From: an uncultured Lachnospiraceae bacterium
GTDB taxonomy: Bacteria; Bacillota; Clostridia; Lachnospirales; Lachnospiraceae
DNA: 21,842 nt
Direction: 5' to 3'
Assembly (NCBI GenBank): GCA_910587085.1
Contig: CAJUMC010000056.1
Location: 1-21,842, forward strand
Position numbers and translations under genes: made by a program
In this document: positions 1 through 7,803 of the stretch, one piece after another
Numbering within the stretch: position 1 is the stretch's first letter
Layout: every line of letters begins with the position of its first letter
Notes under the pieces: generated by a model
The model's input: the letters and a program-made list of their open reading frames with translations, nothing else
Told to the model about the DNA's origin: nothing
The model's database searches: none

Positions 1-69
1 TATCAGATTTTTTCTTTGGCGGATAGACATAAAATCGTGCGTTTACCGTGCAGCCAGCCATCAAAGACA

Positions 70-98
70 TTGACATTTGGGGCTGTATGCTGTACTAT
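70..98 (+). promoter_or_regulatory. Sigma-A-type promoter for the Hsp70-like operon
   Basis: A perfect -35 TTGACA (70-75) is followed after 17 bp by TACTAT (93-98), five of six matches to the -10 consensus. Transcription would start near 105, leaving a leader of about 35 nt before the first gene. Neither a CIRCE inverted repeat (TTAGCACTC-N9-GAGTGCTAA) nor a CtsR heptamer repeat is visible in 1-139, so the operon does not look controlled like the classical groESL or dnaK heat-shock operons. Positions 1-69 show no recognisable gene end. Confidence 0.7.
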
Positions 99-139
99 TA
101 TTGGTATATTTTAAATTACGGATCGGAGCTTGATGAGCA

Positions 140-880
140 ATGACTAATATGGATATGGAGAGTATACGTCAGTTTATTCTTAATGACGAAGAAATCAGGA
201 ACTATTTTCTCTCCCTTGCCGGAAAGGAAAATTCTGGGCAGTCAGCCCGCCGCACCGGGGAATTCCCGGACAGGAATCCCGTGCAGCAAGCATCCCATGA
301 AAATGAATTGGAAAATTATGTCAGGCGCGCAGAGCAGGAAAATGCCGCGCTGCGCAGGGAGCTCAGGGCCGCGCAGGAGCATGAGGCGGCGCTGGAGAAA
401 GAGTGCGGCCGTCTGCGCGAGGCTGCCTCGCAGGCAGAGGCACAGAGGAATGCCGCCGCGGAACGGCTCGCAGTGTTTGAGCCGATTCGTTCTGCTATGA
501 AGATTTACAGATCTCTGGATGAAAAATCGAAGGCGGCGACCAGGAATATTTTCCGCAGCGCATCCCCGGACGGTTTTATCTCCTGCGGGGCGCAGAAGGA
601 CAGCCTGGCGAACCTGTGGGATTACGGCAGGACGCTGGCCGCCTACGGCTCGGAGGACTGCCTGAAAATCGACCGGCTTTTCGGGTACTTCGTCTCGCTG
701 TACAACCTGAACTTTGAGCAGCCGGTCTACACGCTGATCGAACCGCAGACAGGGGATCGGTTTGACGAGGATGTTCATGTGTGCCTGACGCGCGGAAAAA
801 GGATAGCTTCCGTTTCGGGCGTATTGCTCCGGGGCTACCGCGTGAACGGCAAAACGGTGAATAAAGCACTGGTAAAGTGA
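140..880 (+). CDS. GrpE-like coiled-coil protein, putative Hsp70 nucleotide exchange factor
   Basis: This 246-residue protein is cytoplasmic, with no signal peptide or membrane segment. Residues about 54-112 are rich in E, R, A and L with heptad character and should form a coiled coil. Residues 113-190 look helical. The C-terminus has FDEDVH (208-213), then GVLLRGYRVNGKTV (227-240) and ALVK, which line up with the E. coli GrpE beta-wing as I recall it (FDPNVH ... GYTLNGRTI ... AMV). Coiled coil, helices and beta-wing is the GrpE order, and the two following genes encode Hsp70-like ATPases, the partners of GrpE. The protein is longer than typical GrpE (about 190-200) because of an extra segment around 125-165. 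The start is chosen for GGAG at 125-128; ATG at 149 is an alternative. GrpE homology is seen by eye; the exchange-factor role is inference. Confidence 0.62.
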   Translation: MTNMDMESIRQFILNDEEIRNYFLSLAGKENSGQSARRTGEFPDRNPVQQASHENELENYVRRAEQENAALRRELRAAQEHEAALEKECGRLREAASQAEAQRNAAAERLAVFEPIRSAMKIYRSLDEKSKAATRNIFRSASPDGFISCGAQKDSLANLWDYGRTLAAYGSEDCLKIDRLFGYFVSLYNLNFEQPVYTLIEPQTGDRFDEDVHVCLTRGKRIASVSGVLLRGYRVNGKTVNKALVK

Positions 881-890
881 GGTAAGAGAT

Positions 891-3158
891 ATGGAATGCA
901 CAAAGCTTGTTGACAAGCTGCCGCTCGGCACCGACAGTTTGCGCGAAATGGTTCGTACAAAGATTTCCAAAACCATCCAGGAGAAGCAGCCGGAAAAATT
1001 TCAGATCGGCGGAACGGACGGGCAGGCCCGTCAGGTTATTGCGCTCGATGAAATCAACGCGGAGGAGGTTTCCAAGCTTTTGCTGGAGGTGGATCACGAA
1101 CGTGCCGATATCGATCCCTATGACGAGAAAATCCTTACCGATCCGAACCGCGGACACTGGGATCTGTGGACGGACGGCGACGAGGGCGACTGCGTGGTGC
1201 TGGATCTTTCCTGCCAGGGATATGTGGCGCGCAATCCGCGGGCGGACATTAACAAGAACCGCATCGTTGCCATTGATTTCGGCACGAAAAGCACCGTCGT
1301 GGTATATCAGAACGAGGACAGCCGCATCCTTCCCGTGCGTGTGGGAACGGGAAATGTCAGCAAAAGCATCCAGGCGGAGCACTACGAAAATCCTACGATT
1401 ATTGAATTCAACAGCCTGGATGTTTTCCTGGAGGCGTATTCTGCCGCGCTGGGACGTCCCGCCACGCGCTGGGAGGACGTATATATTTCCCACCGGGCGG
1501 TGGATGATCTGCAGAGCTCGCGCAGCACGGATTACAGCGCGTTCTTTACGGAGCTGAAGCAGTGGGCCGGGGATGCCGGCGTCAAAAAGTCGCTGCGCAT
1601 CCGCGACAGGGAAAACAACGATTACCTGATCAAGCCGTTTCATGAGCTTACCGATGCGGATCTGAATCCGATCGAACTTTATGCGTACTATCTCGGTCTG
1701 TACATAAACAATATGCGCAACGGGATCTTTTTTAACTATTACCTGTCCTTCCCTGTCACCTACGAAATTTCGGTGCGGGAAAAAATTGCAAAGAGCTTTG
1801 AAAAGGGAATTAAAAAGGCGCTGCCGGAGACCCTTTTAAAGGATGATGCCGTCATGAAAAATTTTAAAATCAACGGCAGCATCAGCGAGCCGGCGGCTTA
1901 TGCGGTCTGCGCCCTGCAGGAATACGGCTTCGAACCGGTGGACGAGGAGATGGTTTTCTATTCCGTATTCGATTTCGGCGGCGGCACCACCGACTTTGAT
2001 TTCGGCGTGTGGCGGGAATCCGAATCCCCGAAATACGACTACACCGTCGAGCATTTCGGCGCGAGCGGCGACCGGTATCTCGGCGGGGAAAACATACTGG
2101 CAGAGCTGGCCTTTTACGTATTCCGCACAAACGAAGACAAGCTGCGGGAGGAAAATATCACCTTCAACCGGCCGCCGATGTGCCCGGATTTTGCCGGGAG
2201 CGAGACGCTGATTTCCGATTCGCGCGAAGCAAATATAAATATGCGCAATCTAACGGATAAACTCCGTCCGGTATGGGAAAATACGGGGGAGGAAACCGTG
2301 GATGAGAGCGGTTCCATCAAGGTGAACCTTTTCCGCAACGACGGCTCGGAGGTCGTGGGAATGGCGCTTGCCGCCGATCTCGACGAGCTCAATGATCTGA
2401 TCTATCAGCGCATTGAAAAAGGGATTGACAGCTTTTTCACCTCCCTGATTACGGCGTTCGGAAAGCAGTACCTGGTTGACGGGATTCCGCAGATTTATAT
2501 TATTCTGGCCGGAAATTCCTCAAAATCGCAGTATGTGGAAGAGATTTTCGGAAAGAAAATTCTTTTCTATACGCGGGAGCTCAAGCGGAGCGAGGCCCAT
2601 CCGATGTTCGAGCTGCTCCCGCCGATCGGCACGGAGGCATTTTACAAAAAGAGAGCGGAGATAAACCCGGAGGCGGCGGAACGGCCGGATGACCGGGGCG
2701 AATTCGAGCGGCCTTCCGGAAAAACCGGAGTGGCGTTCGGCCTGATTGAATGCCGCAGGGGCGGCCGGGTTGAGATTATAGAGAAGGACGAGGACGGCGG
2801 GGAAATTCCGTTTAAATATTACCTCGGCACATGCAGAAAGCGCTGCTTCAAAAGTCTGGATGACGGCGGCCAGCCGTCCAGAATCCCGGGCAGGGTGGAC
2901 TACGGCAGATGGTACGAGGTGTTCGAGTCGGACGATTACACCATCGAGATCTACTATACGACCGAGCCGGATGCTGTCACCAACCGGATGCCGATCGAAA
3001 ATGCAAGGAAGCTCATGCTCCATACCGATGCAGAAAACAAACCTGTTTTTATCCGTGCCGCAGATCCTCACACCCTGGAATATATTTCCGCGGAGGATGA
3101 GGAGGATGTAAGAAACGGGAATTATATCGGCATGATACATCGAATATCATTAGAATAA
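891..3158 (+). CDS. Non-canonical Hsp70-family ATPase (short paralogue)
   Basis: This 755-residue soluble protein has the full Hsp70/actin nucleotide-binding signature. Phosphate-1 is IDFGTKSTVVVY (D129 onward), the connect motif is ISEPAAYAV, phosphate-2 is DFGGGTTDFDFG (D361 onward) and the adenosine motif is LAGNSSKSQYV (A540 onward), so ATP binding and hydrolysis are probably retained. Before the ATPase lies an N-terminal region of about 120 residues; after it comes a C-terminal region of about 150 residues, probably beta-rich, that does not resemble the DnaK substrate-binding domain or lid. It starts 10 bp after the GrpE-like gene, with its Shine-Dalgarno (GAGGT, 879-883) overlapping that gene's stop codon, which suggests coupled translation. 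It is the shorter of two tandem paralogues, missing 233 codons net near the N-terminus. Client and process are unknown; a chaperone or remodelling role is inferred from the family. Confidence 0.78.
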   Translation: MECTKLVDKLPLGTDSLREMVRTKISKTIQEKQPEKFQIGGTDGQARQVIALDEINAEEVSKLLLEVDHERADIDPYDEKILTDPNRGHWDLWTDGDEGDCVVLDLSCQGYVARNPRADINKNRIVAIDFGTKSTVVVYQNEDSRILPVRVGTGNVSKSIQAEHYENPTIIEFNSLDVFLEAYSAALGRPATRWEDVYISHRAVDDLQSSRSTDYSAFFTELKQWAGDAGVKKSLRIRDRENNDYLIKPFHELTDADLNPIELYAYYLGLYINNMRNGIFFNYYLSFPVTYEISVREKIAKSFEKGIKKALPETLLKDDAVMKNFKINGSISEPAAYAVCALQEYGFEPVDEEMVFYSVFDFGGGTTDFDFGVWRESESPKYDYTVEHFGASGDRYLGGENILAELAFYVFRTNEDKLREENITFNRPPMCPDFAGSETLISDSREANINMRNLTDKLRPVWENTGEETVDESGSIKVNLFRNDGSEVVGMALAADLDELNDLIYQRIEKGIDSFFTSLITAFGKQYLVDGIPQIYIILAGNSSKSQYVEEIFGKKILFYTRELKRSEAHPMFELLPPIGTEAFYKKRAEINPEAAERPDDRGEFERPSGKTGVAFGLIECRRGGRVEIIEKDEDGGEIPFKYYLGTCRKRCFKSLDDGGQPSRIPGRVDYGRWYEVFESDDYTIEIYYTTEPDAVTNRMPIENARKLMLHTDAENKPVFIRAADPHTLEYISAEDEEDVRNGNYIGMIHRISLE

Positions 3159-3192
3159 GGCTTGTTGGTAATGGAATGTGAGGTAATAGATT

Positions 3193-6156
3193 ATGGAATA
3201 TACAAAATTTGTTGACGAGCTCCCGCTCAATACGGACAGTCTGTATGCAATGTTTAAATCCAAAATTTTCGACAGGATCCTGGAGTCGGAGCTGAGCGGA
3301 TTTCAGAAGGAAGTCGAGCATTATGTCGGGCTGATACACGATTATTTTGCGAAATACGAGTGGATTCCCATGAGGATCGGTACCACTTCCAATCTGGTGT
3401 TGTTTAATACCAAGGCCTCCATTTTCATTCCCGACCTGCTTACTTTTCGATTTGATGTCCACAGGAGGGTGACGGAGGATTATTCCATGGGATTTTACAA
3501 TTTCTCCGCCAAGCTGTTTAAGAAAAATCTTCTGGAGGCAATCTCCTTTAAAAGCATCGAGGATGTGTATCTTCTGGATTCGGAATACAGCCGGAGAAAG
3601 GAAGCGGGCGGGGATTTTGTTGACATTGTGCATGAAAAGAATCCGACGTTCAACAATTACCTAGCGTTTGCCGATCAGGACTCCCCGGAACCGATCCGCG
3701 TCGGGACAACACTGTTTGATATCCGGGATAAAAATTTTGCAACCGGCCGTATCCGCTCGGATTTTTCGATTATGCCGATGGTGCGCGTTGCCTGTACGGA
3801 TGCGGTTTCCCTGCTGCAGAGCCTGAAGGAGCTGAAGCTGACCGTAACCCCATACGGCGGAAAATTCGGCGATTTGAAAACCGCTCTTGACCACATCGGG
3901 CGCTCCTTCGCAGCGGGCATGATCACGGAAGATTTCCATATCAACTACGGAAAAATATCCAGCGATCTGAGGGACAAGGGCAGTCTGTCCGAATTCAATA
4001 TCAATTATAACACGATAACCAGCCGCGGCTATTCTGCGGGCGTGATCGACTCGCTCGATGCCGATTCGATCGCAAAGCCGCTGCTCGAGGTCGAGCACGA
4101 GCGCGCCGATATCGATCCGTACGACAGCAATATCCTTATCGATCCGAACCGCGGCCACTGGGATCTCTGGAACGAGGACGAGGCCAGGGGCTGCCCGGTA
4201 CTGGATCTGTCGGCCATGGGCTTTGTTGCGCGCAACCCGAAGGCGGATATCAGCCAGAACCGCGTGGTCGCCATTGATTTCGGGACAAAGAGCACCGTTG
4301 TCGTATATCAGGATGAGGACAGCCGCATCCTTCCGATGCGCGTCGGCACAGGAAATATCAGCAAGAGCATCCAGGCGAAGCACTATGAAAATCCGACGGT
4401 GATCGAGTTCAACGACCTGAAGCACTTTATGGATTCATACGTTGCGACCGAGGGACGTCCCGCTACGCACTGGGAGGATGTCTGTATTTCCCACAAAGCG
4501 GTGGACGATCTTCAGGCCTCCCGGAGCTCGGATTACGGCGCATTTCTTTCCGGTCTGAAGCAGTGGGCGGGCGATACCGGCGTAAAGCGGTCGATCCGCA
4601 TGCGCGACCGGGAAAACAAGGATTTCCTGCTCCAGCAGTTCCGGGAACTCTCCGACGAGGATCTGGATCCGATCGAGCTCTATGCATATTACCTGGGGCT
4701 TTATATCAACAATATGCGCAACGGGATCTTCCTGACCTACTACCTTTCCTTCCCGGTCACTTACGAGATTGCGGTGCGGGAAAAAATTATCGACAGCTTC
4801 CGGAGAGGAATTCAGAAATCCCTGCCGCGCACGATCCTTGCCGACGCGGAGATCATGCAGAAATTCAAGATCAACGGCGGCATCAGCGAGCCGGCGGCTT
4901 ATGCGGTCTGCGCCCTGCAGGAGTACGGCTTTGATCCGGAGGAGGGCGGCAAGGTATACTACTCGGTATTTGATTTCGGCGGAGGCACGACGGATTTCGA
5001 CTTCGGCGAATGGCGGGAATCGCGCTCCCCGAAATACGATTACACCATCGAACATTTCGGTGCAAGCGGCGACCGGTATCTGGGCGGTGAAAATATCCTG
5101 GCGGAGCTTTCCTTCCATGTGTTCCGGCAGAACGAGGCGAAGCTGCGCGAGGAGCGGATCACCTTTACCAAACCTCCGATGTGCCCGGATTTTGCCGGGA
5201 GCGAGACGCTGATTTCCGATTCGCGCGAGGGCCGTGTAAATATGCGGAACCTGACCGAGCGCCTGCGTCCGATCTGGGAAAATACGGAAGAAGAGGTAGT
5301 GGATGAGAGCGGCTGCATCAAGGTAAACCTTTTCCGCAACGACGGCACGGAGGCGGTCGGCCTCTCCCTTTCGGCGGACAAGAACGAACTGAACCAGCTG
5401 ATCTACCGCCGGATCGAAAAAGGGATCGAAAGCTTTTTTACGTCCCTGATTACCGCTTACGGAAGCCAGAAGCTTAACCGGATTGAAAAGCTCTACATTA
5501 TTCTGGCGGGCAATTCCTCAAAATCAAAATATGTGGAGGAAATTTTTGAAGAAAAGATCTCCCTCTACACACAGAAGATCAAGGGGGAGGGCGCCTCTCC
5601 GATGTTTGAGCTTCTGCCGCCGATCGGCACGGAGGAGTTTTTTGAGCGGAAAGCGCAGATCAACCCGCGGGCGATGCAGCATGTTGACACCCGAGGCGAG
5701 TTTGAGCGCCCGACGGGAAAAACGGGCGTGGCTTTCGGCCTGATTGAGTGCCGCAGGGGCGGACGCATTGAGATTATTGCAACCGACGAGGCAGGCGGTG
5801 AAATTCCGTTTAAATACTATATCGGCACGCGCAAGAGACGCTTCTTCCGGATTCTGGACGAGGGCGGCCTGCCGTCCAAAATCCCGGGCAGGCTGGACTA
5901 CGACCGCTGGTACGAGGTATTTGAATCCGATGATTACACGATGGAGATCTACTGCTCCACCAAGCCGGAGGCCGTTACGAACACGATGCCGATCGAGAGC
6001 GCAAAAAAGCTTATGCTCAGCACGGATGCGGAGAACGAGCTTGTCTTTATCCGCGCCGTCGATCCGCATACGCTGGAATATGTTTCGGCGGAAAGCCTGG
6101 CGGATGCGGAGGACGGAAATTATATCGGGACGGTACACCGGGTTTCGCTGGAATAA
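3193..6156 (+). CDS. Non-canonical Hsp70-family ATPase with extra N-terminal domain (long paralogue)
   Basis: This 987-residue paralogue of the preceding gene keeps the same ATPase motifs: IDFGTKSTVVVY (D362 onward), ISEPAAYAV, DFGGGTTDFDFG (D594 onward) and LAGNSSKSKYV (A772 onward). Its first 35 or so residues (MEYTKFVDELPLNTDSL) match the start of the shorter protein, and similarity resumes at LLEVEHERADIDPYD (about residue 297). Residues about 38-282 are therefore an additional domain that I do not recognise. It contains two loosely similar segments beginning MRIGTT and IRVGTT. The leader GTGAGGTAATAGATT before the ATG resembles that of the first copy, so the duplication included the ribosome-binding site. 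The 34-bp gap and the terminator just downstream make it the last gene of the operon. The two copies may form a heteromeric pair or act on different targets; this is inference. Confidence 0.78.
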   Translation: MEYTKFVDELPLNTDSLYAMFKSKIFDRILESELSGFQKEVEHYVGLIHDYFAKYEWIPMRIGTTSNLVLFNTKASIFIPDLLTFRFDVHRRVTEDYSMGFYNFSAKLFKKNLLEAISFKSIEDVYLLDSEYSRRKEAGGDFVDIVHEKNPTFNNYLAFADQDSPEPIRVGTTLFDIRDKNFATGRIRSDFSIMPMVRVACTDAVSLLQSLKELKLTVTPYGGKFGDLKTALDHIGRSFAAGMITEDFHINYGKISSDLRDKGSLSEFNINYNTITSRGYSAGVIDSLDADSIAKPLLEVEHERADIDPYDSNILIDPNRGHWDLWNEDEARGCPVLDLSAMGFVARNPKADISQNRVVAIDFGTKSTVVVYQDEDSRILPMRVGTGNISKSIQAKHYENPTVIEFNDLKHFMDSYVATEGRPATHWEDVCISHKAVDDLQASRSSDYGAFLSGLKQWAGDTGVKRSIRMRDRENKDFLLQQFRELSDEDLDPIELYAYYLGLYINNMRNGIFLTYYLSFPVTYEIAVREKIIDSFRRGIQKSLPRTILADAEIMQKFKINGGISEPAAYAVCALQEYGFDPEEGGKVYYSVFDFGGGTTDFDFGEWRESRSPKYDYTIEHFGASGDRYLGGENILAELSFHVFRQNEAKLREERITFTKPPMCPDFAGSETLISDSREGRVNMRNLTERLRPIWENTEEEVVDESGCIKVNLFRNDGTEAVGLSLSADKNELNQLIYRRIEKGIESFFTSLITAYGSQKLNRIEKLYIILAGNSSKSKYVEEIFEEKISLYTQKIKGEGASPMFELLPPIGTEEFFERKAQINPRAMQHVDTRGEFERPTGKTGVAFGLIECRRGGRIEIIATDEAGGEIPFKYYIGTRKRRFFRILDEGGLPSKIPGRLDYDRWYEVFESDDYTMEIYCSTKPEAVTNTMPIESAKKLMLSTDAENELVFIRAVDPHTLEYVSAESLADAEDGNYIGTVHRVSLE

Positions 6157-6177
6157 CAGAAAACGGGGCGGACCGTG

Positions 6178-6230
6178 AAATGCACCCCGGATGTCAGGCA
6201 GTCGCAGCCGATATCCGGAGTGCATTTTTT
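6178..6230 (+). terminator. Rho-independent terminator of the Hsp70-like operon
   Basis: AAATGCAC (6178-6185) pairs with GTGCATTT (6220-6227) and CCGGAT (6187-6192) pairs with ATCCGG (6213-6218), with one C/A mismatch between them. This gives a stem of about 14 bp and a 20-nt loop, followed by a run of T (6225-6230). It begins 21 bp after the stop codon of the long Hsp70-like gene and separates the operon from the aminotransferase. Confidence 0.85.
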
Positions 6231-6321
6231 GCTGTCCGGAAGAGCGTGAGGTTGTGCCGGGAAAAGCTGCACGGCCCCGGTGGATGCCGGAGGAATAAAT
6301 TGCAGAAATCAAAATTCGGGA

Positions 6322-6350
6322 TTGACATGGGAGAAATCCATGGCTATAAA
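6322..6350 (+). promoter_or_regulatory. Sigma-A-type promoter for the aminotransferase gene
   Basis: A perfect TTGACA (6322-6327) and TATAAA (6345-6350) are separated by exactly 17 bp. The predicted start near 6357 leaves a leader of about 37 nt. Together with the upstream terminator this makes the aminotransferase an independent transcription unit. Confidence 0.8.
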
Positions 6351-6393
6351 TATAAGAGGATGAAAAATAGCGCGGAAGGGAGAAACTATAGTT

Positions 6394-7677
6394 ATGAAAG
6401 CCTACATGGATATGAGCCGGGACGAGCTGCTTGCTCAGAAGGCGGCACTGGAGGAGGAATTTAAAACAGAGGAAGCAAAGGGGCTTTCTCTTAATATGGC
6501 GCGGGGTAAGCCGGGCGCTTCCCAGCTGGCGATTTCCATGCCGATGCTGGACGCAATCAATTCCGGGTCGGATATGAAGACCCTGCTCGGAAACGACACC
6601 AGAAATTACGGCGACTGGGACGGCATCGGCGAATGCCGGCAGCTTCTGGCTGATATGATGGAGGTCAAAAAAGCCAATGTAATTGTGTGCGGAAACTCCA
6701 GCCTGAATATTATGTACGATACGGTTGTCCGTTCAATGGTAAAGGGCGTCAACGGCTCGGTGCCGTGGTGCAGACTGGACAAGGTAAAATTTCTCTGCCC
6801 GGTTCCGGGTTATGACCGGCATTTCAAGATTACGGAATTATTCGGGATTGAGATGATTCCGATCCCGATGGGGCAGGACGGGCCGGATATGGATCTTGTG
6901 GAAAAATATGTAAGCACGGACGATGCCGTCAAGGGAATCTGGTGCGTGCCGAAATATTCCAACCCGACCGGCATCACCTACTCCGATGAGGTCGTGAGGC
7001 GCTTTGCACGCCTGAAGCCGAAGGCGGAGGATTTCCGCATTTTCTGGGATAATGCGTACTGCATTCATCATATCTATGATGATATTCACGACAATATCCT
7101 GAATATTCTGGAGGAATGCGAAAAGGCGGGCAACCCGAATATGGTATATATCTTTGCCTCCACCTCCAAGATCAGCTTCCCGGGCTCGGGCGTATCGGCG
7201 ATTGCCACCTCGCTCGAGAATATGGAATATATAAGGAAATTTATGACCACTCAGATCATCGGGCACGATAAGATCAACCAGCTGCGCCACGCCCGCTTTT
7301 TCAAAAATATTGACGGGCTGAACGCCCACATGAAAAAGCATGCGGATCTGCTCCGGCCGAAATTTGAGGCGGTGCTTCAGGTTCTGGATTCCGAGCTTTC
7401 CGGACTCGGGATCGGCAGCTGGATGAAGCCGAGAGGCGGATATTTCATTTCCTTCGAGGCGATGCCGGGCTGCGCGAAGGCAATCGTGGAAAAATGTGCA
7501 AAGCTGGGCCTGGTTCTTACCGGTGCAGGAGCAACCTATCCGTACGGAAAGGATCCGCAGGATTCCAATATCCGCATTGCTCCTTCTTTTCCGACCCCGG
7601 AAGAAATGCTGGAAGCAACAAAAATGTTTGTCCTTTGTGTCAAGATTGTTTCAATAGAAAAAATATTAAATAAGTAG
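6394..7677 (+). CDS. PLP-dependent fold-type I aminotransferase, aspartate aminotransferase-like
   Basis: This 427-residue cytoplasmic enzyme should transfer an amino group between an amino acid and a 2-oxo acid. It resembles the family that includes Corynebacterium aspartate aminotransferase (Pfam Asp_aminotransf-like/MocR-type, PF12897 from memory), marked near the N-terminus by LSLNMARGKP. PLP-site residues are visible: N190 in PKYSNPTG, D219 and Y222 in FWDNAY, the Schiff-base lysine K259 in STSKISFPGSG, and the carboxylate-binding arginine R394 in NIRIAPSFP. Length and motif order fit a complete enzyme. The ATG at 6394 follows GGAAGGGAG (6374-6382) at suitable spacing; an upstream ATG in another frame lacks this support. 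The substrate pair is assumed from the family: aspartate with 2-oxoglutarate is likely, but other acidic or aromatic substrates cannot be excluded. Confidence 0.85.
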   Translation: MKAYMDMSRDELLAQKAALEEEFKTEEAKGLSLNMARGKPGASQLAISMPMLDAINSGSDMKTLLGNDTRNYGDWDGIGECRQLLADMMEVKKANVIVCGNSSLNIMYDTVVRSMVKGVNGSVPWCRLDKVKFLCPVPGYDRHFKITELFGIEMIPIPMGQDGPDMDLVEKYVSTDDAVKGIWCVPKYSNPTGITYSDEVVRRFARLKPKAEDFRIFWDNAYCIHHIYDDIHDNILNILEECEKAGNPNMVYIFASTSKISFPGSGVSAIATSLENMEYIRKFMTTQIIGHDKINQLRHARFFKNIDGLNAHMKKHADLLRPKFEAVLQVLDSELSGLGIGSWMKPRGGYFISFEAMPGCAKAIVEKCAKLGLVLTGAGATYPYGKDPQDSNIRIAPSFPTPEEMLEATKMFVLCVKIVSIEKILNK

Positions 7678-7689
7678 TTTTATGGGCAA

Positions 7690-7724
7690 GCGAAGCTGTC
7701 TCTTTAATGTCGAGGCAGCTTTGC
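7690..7724 (+). terminator. Possible terminator hairpin after the aminotransferase
   Basis: GCGAAGCTGTCTC (7690-7702) pairs with GAGGCAGCTTTGC (7712-7724) as 13 consecutive base pairs including two G-U wobbles, around a 9-nt loop. It sits 12 bp after the stop codon. It lacks the usual U-tract (TGCTATATATGG follows), so it may be an inefficient terminator or a 3' stabilising structure. Confidence 0.45.
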
Positions 7725-7768
7725 TGCTATATATGGGGAAAATATCTCTTTATGCCCAATATGTAGTG

Positions 7769-7797
7769 TTGATTTTTTGAACAAAAAGAGTTATAAT
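7769..7797 (+). promoter_or_regulatory. Sigma-A-type promoter upstream of the chemotaxis receptor
   Basis: TTGATT (7769-7774), four of six matches to the -35 consensus, lies 17 bp before a perfect TATAAT (7792-7797). Transcription would begin near 7804, about 240 nt before the start codon at 8046, leaving an unusually long leader. I see no convincing sigma-28 flagellar promoter; GCCGATTT at 7961 has no matching -35. Confidence 0.6.
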
Positions 7798-7803
7798 AAG
7801 AAC

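Larger units (their letters stand above)
891..6156 (+). repeat. Tandem gene duplication with a 699-bp indel and identical patches
   Basis: Two Hsp70-like genes lie head to tail. From the ATPase domain onward, homologous bases are offset by 3001 bp where checked, against 2302 bp between the start codons; the difference of 699 bp is the in-frame indel. Two patches are identical at every base including wobble positions: 1879-1921 with 4880-4922 (43 nt), and 2175-2227 with 5176-5228 (53 nt). The sequence around them differs at many third positions. Confidence 0.85.

Noticed and set aside
576..1643. A 355-codon minus-strand open frame
   Set aside because: It overlaps the GrpE-like and Hsp70-like genes in antisense and shows no recognisable domain.
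140..6156. Classical heat-shock dnaK operon
   Set aside because: The ATPases lack the DnaK substrate-binding domain and lid, the operon has no CIRCE site and no dnaJ, and there are two diverged paralogues; it is a distinct Hsp70-family locus.
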